Positions 1 to 5,678 of a stretch of DNA of 9,809 nt are shown here, one piece after another. The stretch covers positions 1-9,809 of the forward strand of contig CALVXT010000038.1 of assembly GCA_944371545.1 (NCBI GenBank). Reading direction: 5' to 3'. Each line of letters starts with the position of its first letter. The first letter of the stretch is position 1. The notes under the pieces were generated by a model that saw only the letters and a list, made by a program, of their open reading frames with translations, was not told the DNA's origin and made no database searches. The stretch comes from an uncultured Bacilli bacterium (GTDB taxonomy: Bacteria; Bacillota_I; Bacilli_A; RF39; UBA660). A program made the position numbers and the translations under genes.

Positions 1-73
1 ATAAGTATTAATTCAAAAAAAATATGACTGTTTAATTATGGAAAAAAACTTGTATTAATTAGGAGATGAATTG

Positions 74-454
74 ATGAGGTTTAATAGTTTAATTCCAGAA
101 CTTAGTGTGACGGATGTAGAAAAAAGTAAAGTGTTTTATTTAAACTTGGGTTTTGAAATAAAATATCAAAGAGAAAAATTTTATTTTTTAGAATTAGAAG
201 AAAATCAAATTATGATTGAAGAAATTAATGACCATTGGAATGTTGGAGAGTTAGAATATCCTTTTGGTAGGGGAATTAATCTTAGTATGAGTGTTTCAGA
301 TATTGATTCTTATTATGAAAAGTTAAAAGATAAAAATATTTCTTTTTTTAAACCTTTGATGTGTAATACATATCAAGTAAACGATGAAATTTATGAGGAT
401 AAAGAATTCTTACTTCAGGATCCAGATGGATACTTACTTAGGTTCACAAATTAA
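74..454 (+). CDS. VOC-family (glyoxalase / bleomycin-resistance-like) protein
   Basis: A 126-residue protein of single-module VOC size. The N-terminus carries the family pattern PELSVTDVEKSKVFYLNLGF (residues 8-27): first beta strand, then the helix bearing the conserved FY and LGF. The C-terminus ends with the second hallmark, a DPDGYLLRF strand (about residues 117-125), as in bleomycin-binding BLMA-like proteins that dimerise and sequester the drug rather than catalyse. An acidic residue usual in the last strand of metal-dependent glyoxalases is not obvious, which favours a binding or unknown role; the ligand cannot be read from sequence. I chose ATG 74, not the TTG three bases earlier, because AGGAG at 61-65 is then 8 bases away. 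It lies 55 bases upstream of the ferritin-like gene, so the two could be cotranscribed. Confidence 0.85.
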   Translation: MRFNSLIPELSVTDVEKSKVFYLNLGFEIKYQREKFYFLELEENQIMIEEINDHWNVGELEYPFGRGINLSMSVSDIDSYYEKLKDKNISFFKPLMCNTYQVNDEIYEDKEFLLQDPDGYLLRFTN

Positions 455-509
455 TTTTTGAATATAAATAATTCCATGCTTTTTTTCATATACTTCATTA
501 GGTGAAGAT

Positions 510-998
510 ATGAAATGTCAAGTAAATAAACCTTATCCTAAAATTCGTGTTGAAAAAAAATCTTTAGAAAACGCGAAAATACTGACGCATTTATATGCTT
601 CAAATGAAAGTGAATTAAATGCAATTATGCAATATAGTTATCAAACTATGGTTTTAGATAATGAGGAAATTGCTCCTATATTAAAGGCAATTGCTGTAGT
701 TGAGATGCATCATTTAGAAATTTTGGGTAAGCTTATTAAAGCCTTAGGGTGTCGACCAATATACGCAGATTGTAATTATCATGATATTCTTTATTGGAAT
801 GGAGATTATGTCTATTATGATATGGATTTAAAAACGATTTTAGATATTAATATCGAAAGTGAGCAACAAGCTATTTATAATTATCAAATGGTATTAAGTG
901 TAATTGATGATATTTACTTGAAAGAAAATATTGCACGAATTTTAGAAGATGAATATTTACATTTAGAAATTTTTAGCAAATTAAAAGAGAATTTATGA
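510..998 (+). CDS. Ferritin-like di-metal protein (manganese-catalase / rubrerythrin-like fold)
   Basis: A 162-residue four-helix-bundle protein with the duplicated di-metal signature. Helix 1 has E35 followed seven residues on by Y42; helix 2 has E65-M-H-H68 (ExxH); helix 3 has E118 and Y125; helix 4 has E148-Y-L-H151 (ExxH). All six expected ligands (four Glu, two His) are present, so the centre should be competent to bind iron or manganese. The opening PYPKIRVEKKS and the SELNAIMQYSYQ helix match the small ferritin-like proteins of Bacillota often labelled manganese-catalase-like or spore-coat CotJC-like. The likely role is peroxide or metal handling in the cytoplasm or spore; the exact substrate is unknown. 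AGGTGA at 500-505 precedes the ATG. A strong terminator begins at the stop codon (UGA). Confidence 0.85.
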   Translation: MKCQVNKPYPKIRVEKKSLENAKILTHLYASNESELNAIMQYSYQTMVLDNEEIAPILKAIAVVEMHHLEILGKLIKALGCRPIYADCNYHDILYWNGDYVYYDMDLKTILDINIESEQQAIYNYQMVLSVIDDIYLKENIARILEDEYLHLEIFSKLKENL

Positions 999-1028
999 CA
1001 ATGTTCGCTTGCGAATGTTGTTTTTTTT
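998..1028 (+). terminator. Rho-independent terminator after the ferritin-like gene
   Basis: An 11-bp stem (998-1008 with 1011-1021, including two G-U pairs) closes on a GCTTGC apex, which in RNA is the stable CUUG tetraloop. It is followed by T(8) at 1021-1028. The stem starts at the last base of the UGA stop, so termination is immediate. It separates the first two genes from the redox operon. Confidence 0.85.
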
Positions 1029-1040
1029 CCTTTTTATTTA

Positions 1041-1049
1041 TGGTATACT
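1041..1049 (+). promoter_or_regulatory. Extended -10 promoter of the redox operon
   Basis: TGG-TATACT (1041-1049) is an extended -10 (TGn then TATACT). The position 17 bases upstream is only T-rich (the tail of the preceding terminator), so there is no good -35; the TGn element could compensate. The predicted start near 1056 gives an 18-base leader carrying GAGGG before ATG 1074. Confidence 0.55.
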
Positions 1050-1073
1050 TAGAAAGAATAGAGAGGGAATATC

Positions 1074-2591
1074 ATGGAAAATAAAGAATATGATGTAATC
1101 GTTATTGGAGCAGGAAATGCTGGATTAGTTTCTGCTTTGACTTTACAAAAAAAGGGGAAAAAAGTTCTTTTGTTAGAAAAGGGAAGAGTTGTTGGGGGAC
1201 TTGCATCTTCCTTTATTCGAGGACGTTTTGAGTTTGATACAAGTTTACATCAACTTTGTGAGTTTGGAACGAAAGAAGATTCTGATGCAGTATATGATTT
1301 GTTTTCAAGATTAGAAATTATTGATAAAGTATCTGTAGAAACGTTACCAGAAGCATTTGCAGTATATACATTGGATCATAAAGAAAAATATGTGATGCCT
1401 GTTGGTAAAGATGCCTTTCTTTTAAAAATGGAAGAATATGTTCCTGGTAGTACAAAAAGCATGGAAGAATTTTTTTCATTATGTGAAGAAACGAAAGATG
1501 CACTTTCTTATTTAAATGAAAGTAAGGGACATCCTGAAACAGAAGTTTTAATGGAAAAATATCCTCGTTTTATGGTAGTAGCTCCTTATAGTATAGAAAA
1601 AGTTTTGAAAAAAATTGATATGCCTTTAAAGGCTCAAGAGATTTTATGTTCTTATTGGAGTTATTTAGGAAGTCCAGCTTCTAAACTTAGTTTTATTCAT
1701 TACGCTTCTATGGTATATTCTTATATTACGAAAGGACCTGTCATTTTTAAGAAGAGTAGCCATGCTATTTCTTTATTGTTAAGTGAAGAGTTTGTCAAAA
1801 ATGGAGGTACACTTAAATGTTTAACTGGTGTTAAAGAGATTTTGACTCAAAATAATGAGGTAATTGGTGTTGTTACGGATAGTAATGAGAAATTTTTGAC
1901 GAGACATATTTTAGCAAATCTTTCTCCTAATGTTGTATATGGTCAGCTTATTCAAAATGATTTTGTTCCTGATAAAGCTAAATCTTTAACTAATTTGCGA
2001 AATTTTGGGGCACGTGGGGTAAGTGTTTATTTAGGCTTAAATAAAACTATGAAAGAGCTTGGATTAGAAAATTCCACATATTTTGTATATCATTCTTTGG
2101 ATAGTGATAGAGAATTTAAAAGAATGCATGATGTTTTCTCAGGTAATTTAGCCGCGACTTTAAAAAATACTTCTCCAGATACTTCTAGTTTAGTTTTAAC
2201 AAGTCTTATTTTTGGAGATGCTTTTGATAAGCTAGTGACTAAGGAAAATTATTTTGAAATTAAAGAAAAACTTGCTGAGTCTTTAGTTTCTTCTTTCGAA
2301 AAAGCAACAGGTATGAATATTCATGATGCAATTGAAGAAATTGAAGTTGCTACACCTGTAACTTTTGCGCGTTATACAGGACATCCTGAAGGTGTAATTT
2401 ATGGGTATCTAGCTACTTCACATGATAATTTATTACCTAGAATTATGAATGAAGAAAATGAAGTATTTATTAAAGGTCTTCGATTTTGTGGAGGCTTTGG
2501 TTCCAGGTTGAGTGGGTATAGCTCAACTTATATTAATGGAGAAATGGAAGCTTTAAAAACACTTGGGGAGATGGAAAATGAAAGAGTTTAA
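1074..2591 (+). CDS. FAD-dependent oxidoreductase of the CrtI / phytoene-dehydrogenase type
   Basis: A 505-residue flavoprotein, the usual length for COG1233-type enzymes (phytoene desaturase, carotenoid isomerase, retinol-saturase relatives). The N-terminal Rossmann motif is VIVIGAGNAG (8-17) with the ribose-binding acid E35 at the end of strand 2 (LLLEK), followed by the GG pair (41-42) and FEFD. The C-terminus has the second FAD motif of the family, GLRFCGGFGSRLSGYSS (468-484). No signal peptide or transmembrane helix is seen. Family members oxidise, reduce or isomerise polyunsaturated lipids, carotenoids or steroids; the substrate here is not recognisable and no terpenoid genes are nearby. 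Its last 14 bases overlap the start of the 2Fe-2S flavin reductase, implying translational coupling and an electron-transfer partnership. GAGGG at 1063-1067 supports ATG 1074. Confidence 0.85.
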   Translation: MENKEYDVIVIGAGNAGLVSALTLQKKGKKVLLLEKGRVVGGLASSFIRGRFEFDTSLHQLCEFGTKEDSDAVYDLFSRLEIIDKVSVETLPEAFAVYTLDHKEKYVMPVGKDAFLLKMEEYVPGSTKSMEEFFSLCEETKDALSYLNESKGHPETEVLMEKYPRFMVVAPYSIEKVLKKIDMPLKAQEILCSYWSYLGSPASKLSFIHYASMVYSYITKGPVIFKKSSHAISLLLSEEFVKNGGTLKCLTGVKEILTQNNEVIGVVTDSNEKFLTRHILANLSPNVVYGQLIQNDFVPDKAKSLTNLRNFGARGVSVYLGLNKTMKELGLENSTYFVYHSLDSDREFKRMHDVFSGNLAATLKNTSPDTSSLVLTSLIFGDAFDKLVTKENYFEIKEKLAESLVSSFEKATGMNIHDAIEEIEVATPVTFARYTGHPEGVIYGYLATSHDNLLPRIMNEENEVFIKGLRFCGGFGSRLSGYSSTYINGEMEALKTLGEMENERV

Positions 2592-3732
2592 AATTGGTAT
2601 GAATGCAAAGCTTGATATGCTAAAATTTAAGAATTTAGGTGAAGAAAGAGAAAAAGAAATTGAAAAATCGGCGAGTACTTCGGTTAAAGATTCTTCTTTA
2701 ACGAATACTTTAGCTGGAATTTTACATCCAAAAGGAATAAAGGTTCAAGTTTCTCATATTGTTAAGGAAACGGAAGATACAAAATCTTTTTATTTAAAAC
2801 CGGTTAAATTAGAATCTATGCCTCCTTTTTTAGCTGGACAGTATGTAACTTTAGCTGTTACTATTGACGGTAGAACTTATAAAAGACCTTATTCAATTAG
2901 TAGTTCTCCAAATTCTTTAGAAATGTATCGAATTACTGTGAAAAAAGAAAAAAATGGTATAGTATCTACTTATTTATTTCATGAATGTGAAGTTGGAAGT
3001 ACTTTTAATCTTTTGGGTCCTTTTGGCCATTTTACATATCAGCCTTTACGTGATAGTAAAGACGTAGTTTTTCTTGCGGGTGGTAGTGGAATAACTCCTT
3101 TTATGGCTTTTTTACAAAATCAGAAATTTTTAGAAAAAATTCATTCTCTTACTTTGTTTTATGGTGCAAAAAGTGAATTTGATTTGATTTTTAAAAAAGA
3201 AATTGATGAGATATGTTCTAAAAATAAAAAAATTAAAGTGATATATGTATTAAGTGAACAAAAACGAAGTGATTATGCTTATGGATTTATTGATGAAGAG
3301 AAAATTTTACAAGTAGGAGTTGAAAATAAAAGTTTTTTTGTAAGTGGACCTATTAAAATGTATTTTTCATTAAATGAGATTTTTAAAAAATTGGATATAC
3401 CTAATAAATTTATTCGTCATGAAATTTTTAGAGAAGTTCCAGAAGATTTAGTTGAACAGAATTTTCAATTGACTATTAAAATGAATGATAAAACCCTTAC
3501 TATTCCTTGTAATGGAAAAGAAACTTTACTTCAAAGTATGGAAAAGGGAAGAGTAAAAACTTTAGCTCATTGTACGGTTGGAGAGTGTGGATTTTGTAGA
3601 AGTAAACTTTTAAGTGGTGAAGTAAAAACAGAGGACTCTTGTGTTCGTGAGGCTGATAAAGAAGCTCATTATATTCATCCATGTGTGACTTATCCCTTGA
3701 GTGACGTGACAATTGAAGTACCTATTAAGTAA
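2578..3732 (+). CDS. FAD/NAD(P)H ferredoxin reductase with C-terminal plant-type 2Fe-2S domain
   Basis: A 384-residue modular electron-transfer protein. Residues 1-52 are a charged, Ser/Thr-containing extension with no membrane segment. Residues ~55-155 form the FNR-type flavin barrel with RPYS (103-106, flavin phosphate contact) and GPFG (147-150). Residues ~160-285 form the NAD(P) lobe with GGSGITP (168-174) and an SGP motif (256-258) where many homologues have CGP. Residues ~295-384 are a plant-type ferredoxin domain with C332-x4-C337-x2-C340 and C369, all four cluster ligands present. The order flavin-NAD-2Fe2S is that of phthalate dioxygenase reductase and Hcr. The expected flow is NAD(P)H to flavin to 2Fe-2S to a partner, most simply the CrtI-like enzyme encoded upstream. 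ATG 2578 is preferred over TTG 2563 because GGGGAG at 2565-2570 sits 7 bases ahead of it. Confidence 0.88.
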   Translation: MKEFKIGMNAKLDMLKFKNLGEEREKEIEKSASTSVKDSSLTNTLAGILHPKGIKVQVSHIVKETEDTKSFYLKPVKLESMPPFLAGQYVTLAVTIDGRTYKRPYSISSSPNSLEMYRITVKKEKNGIVSTYLFHECEVGSTFNLLGPFGHFTYQPLRDSKDVVFLAGGSGITPFMAFLQNQKFLEKIHSLTLFYGAKSEFDLIFKKEIDEICSKNKKIKVIYVLSEQKRSDYAYGFIDEEKILQVGVENKSFFVSGPIKMYFSLNEIFKKLDIPNKFIRHEIFREVPEDLVEQNFQLTIKMNDKTLTIPCNGKETLLQSMEKGRVKTLAHCTVGECGFCRSKLLSGEVKTEDSCVREADKEAHYIHPCVTYPLSDVTIEVPIK

Positions 3733-3753
3733 GCTAATTGCTTGCTTTTTTTT
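3727..3753 (+). terminator. Rho-independent terminator of the redox operon
   Basis: An 8-bp stem (3727-3734 with 3740-3747, one G-U pair) around a TAATT loop, with a T(8) tract at 3746-3753. The stop codon TAA (3730-3732) lies inside the 5' arm, an economical arrangement. Confidence 0.75.
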
Positions 3754-3770
3754 CTCTTTTTTTCTATACT
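3742..3770 (+). promoter_or_regulatory. Possible recX promoter overlapping the terminator
   Basis: TTGCTT (3742-3747), a 17-base spacer, then TATACT (3765-3770). The -35 half lies inside the terminator's 3' arm. The predicted start (~3777) falls within the ribosome binding site, leaving only about 10 bases before ATG 3787, so either the leader is extremely short or recX depends on read-through. Confidence 0.35.
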
Positions 3771-3786
3771 TTATACGAGGGATATT

Positions 3787-4545
3787 ATGCAAATACTTAA
3801 ATGGAAAAAAGAAAAGAAAAATTTATATACGGCTTTTTTAAATAATCATAGCGAAATATCTATTTATGAAGAACTTGTTTTAAAATATGATTTGCTTCTT
3901 AAAAAAAATATTTCGGATAAGGAATTAGAAAAAATAAAGAAAGAAAATTTTTTGTTAGAGGGATACTATGAAGCTTTGAAATATTTAACTAGAAAAATGC
4001 GTAGTAGAAAAGAAGTAGATGATTTTTTAAAAAGAAAAGAATATTCTAAAGAGTGTCGAGATTTTGTTTTAGAAAAATTGGAAAAAGAGGGTTATGTTAA
4101 TGACCAAAAATTTTTAGAGGCTTTTCTTCATGATCAATTGTCTTTAACTTTAAATGGTCCTTTTAAAATCAAAAAAGAATTAGAAAAATTAGGAATTTTA
4201 GATTACTCTTTACTTGATGAAATCTCTGATAAAGTTTGGCAAGAACGAATTTTAAAGATTGTGAAAAAGAGAGAAGGAATTCAAAAGAAAGAAAGTGAAA
4301 AACTTTTTAAAAAGAAACTCATAATGTATATCTATACTTATGGATATAGTATGAGTATGATTGAGTCTATTTTGGAAAATTATTCTGTAGAAATAGATGA
4401 GAATGTGTTACTTAAAGAAAAGGAAAAGTATTTGAAAAAACTTTCTTCTAAATATGATGGAAATGCACTTGTTTGGCAAGTTAAAAGAAAACTTTATCAA
4501 AGAGGATATAGTAATGAAGAAATTGAAAGAGTTTTTGAAAAATAA
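3787..4545 (+). CDS. recX: RecX, regulator of RecA
   Basis: A 252-residue, highly charged, all-helical protein; Gram-positive RecX proteins are about this size. The core signature EGYVNDQKFLEAFLHD (101-116) matches the RecX GYxDDxxFA-type repeat, preceded by the helical repeat ALKYLTRKMRSRKEVDDFLKR (63-83). The last repeat ends with LYQRGYSNEEIERVF (236-250), the typical closing three-helix unit. RecX binds along RecA-DNA filaments and modulates RecA recombinase and coprotease activity in the cytoplasm. recA is not in the window, which is common for RecX in Bacillota. I placed the start at ATG 3787, behind CGAGGGA at 3776-3782, rather than an upstream TTG whose extension would be encoded by terminator sequence. 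Confidence 0.88.
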   Translation: MQILKWKKEKKNLYTAFLNNHSEISIYEELVLKYDLLLKKNISDKELEKIKKENFLLEGYYEALKYLTRKMRSRKEVDDFLKRKEYSKECRDFVLEKLEKEGYVNDQKFLEAFLHDQLSLTLNGPFKIKKELEKLGILDYSLLDEISDKVWQERILKIVKKREGIQKKESEKLFKKKLIMYIYTYGYSMSMIESILENYSVEIDENVLLKEKEKYLKKLSSKYDGNALVWQVKRKLYQRGYSNEEIERVFEK

Positions 4546-4555
4546 AGTATAAAAC

Positions 4556-4584
4556 TTGTATTTCTAAAGGCAACTTGATATAAT
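4556..4584 (+). promoter_or_regulatory. Near-consensus vegetative promoter of prsA
   Basis: TTGTAT (4556-4561), a 17-base spacer, and a perfect TATAAT (4579-4584) preceded by TGA, giving an extended -10. Predicted start about 4591, with GGAGTGA at 4602-4608 before ATG 4613. It is the best SigA-type promoter on the plus strand of the window and suggests strong constitutive expression of the foldase. Confidence 0.8.
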
Positions 4585-4612
4585 ATTACTGTTTTATGAA
4601 TGGAGTGAAATA

Positions 4613-5626
4613 ATGAAAAACAAAACAAAAAAAATAATACTTCTTGGGGCATGTACTCTTTTATTATGCGGATGTGGTAAAGAAATTCCTACTTTATCAG
4701 ATGGAAGTCAAGCTGTGGTAAGTTTTAATGAAAATGCTGAAAGTATTTCGGCAAATGAATTGTATGAAAAAATGAAAGAAAACTATTCTTTAAGTGCAAT
4801 TTTAACATTGATGGATACAGAAATTTTAGAAAATAAATATCCAAATGATTTGGAAGATGCTAGAGAACAAGCTGAAAGTACAATTGATTCTTTAATAAAT
4901 ACATATGGTGAAGATCAAGTTATTGCAATGTATGGATCTATTGATAGTGGAGAAGAAACTTTGTACTTGAGTAATTTACGAAATAAGGCAATTTTAGATT
5001 ATGGAAAGTCTTTAGTAACAGAGGATGAAATTAATTCTTATTATGAAAAAAATGTTTATGGAGATGTTACTGTTGATCATATTTTAATTACAACAGGTGT
5101 GACTGAAGATACTTCTGATGAAGATAAGACAAAATTAGAAGAGGAAGCAAAGAATAAAGTTAATGAAATTATTGCTGAATTGGATAAGGCTGAAGATAAG
5201 TTAGCAAGATTTAAAGAATTAGCTGCTGAATATTCAGAAGATGAGGCGACTAAAAATAATGGAGGAAGTTTAGGTGCAATTAATACCGGAACTTTATCTA
5301 GTAGCTATGATGAAATTTTAGAGGCCGCTAGAAATTTAAAAGATGGAGAGTATTCAAAAGAAGTAATTACAACAAGTTTAGGATATCATGTAATTTATAG
5401 AGAAAGTAGTAGTGAAAAACCTTCTTTGGAAGATGAAAAAGATGATATTACAGAAACACTTGCAAATGAAAAACTATCAGATGATCAAACTCTTCAAGTA
5501 ACAGCTTTGGATGAACTTAGAAAAGAATATGGAATGACTATTAATGATTCAGAAATTTCTGAAAAATACTCTGCATATATTGCTAATCAAATTGCAAGTA
5601 TAAAAGCAAATCAAAATTCAAATTAA
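4613..5626 (+). CDS. prsA: PrsA-type lipoprotein foldase (parvulin peptidyl-prolyl isomerase)
   Basis: A 337-residue lipoprotein. The signal peptide is residues 1-20: basic KNKTKK, a hydrophobic core, then lipobox LCG|C with lipidated C21. Residues ~35-145 are the helical SurA-like chaperone part. Residues ~152-264 form the PpiC/parvulin domain: VDHILI (154-159, with the catalytic-site H156), FKELAAEYSED (200-210), NNGGSLG (215-221) and GYHVIY (257-262). A helical, acidic C-terminal segment follows. PrsA sits on the outer face of the membrane and folds exported proteins, which makes it a plausible helper for secreted products such as the surface protein encoded convergently just downstream. 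The cysteine-rich signal peptide (C14, C19, C21) is slightly unusual. Confidence 0.9.
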   Translation: MKNKTKKIILLGACTLLLCGCGKEIPTLSDGSQAVVSFNENAESISANELYEKMKENYSLSAILTLMDTEILENKYPNDLEDAREQAESTIDSLINTYGEDQVIAMYGSIDSGEETLYLSNLRNKAILDYGKSLVTEDEINSYYEKNVYGDVTVDHILITTGVTEDTSDEDKTKLEEEAKNKVNEIIAELDKAEDKLARFKELAAEYSEDEATKNNGGSLGAINTGTLSSSYDEILEAARNLKDGEYSKEVITTSLGYHVIYRESSSEKPSLEDEKDDITETLANEKLSDDQTLQVTALDELRKEYGMTINDSEISEKYSAYIANQIASIKANQNSN

Positions 5627-5669
5627 AAAAATAAAGGATTGATGAAGTACTCATTAATCCTTTATTTTT
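5627..5669. terminator. Bidirectional terminator between prsA and the surface-protein gene
   Basis: A 19-bp stem (5627-5645 with 5651-5669; one G-U pair, otherwise perfect) with loop AGTAC. The 5' arm begins with A5 and the 3' arm ends in T5 (5665-5669), so it can terminate both plus-strand prsA and the minus-strand gene, whose stop codon is 9 bases away. Confidence 0.85.
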
Positions 5670-5678
5670 GTATATAAA

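Noticed and set aside
455..490. Terminator between the VOC and ferritin-like genes
   Set aside because: There is a T(7) run at 480-486, but the only upstream pairing is a 4-bp GAAT/ATTC stem, too weak to call.
3500..3792. Two overlapping minus-strand frames across the 2Fe-2S domain and terminator
   Set aside because: They are shadows of the ferredoxin-domain codons and the T-rich terminator, without ribosome binding sites or a plausible protein composition.
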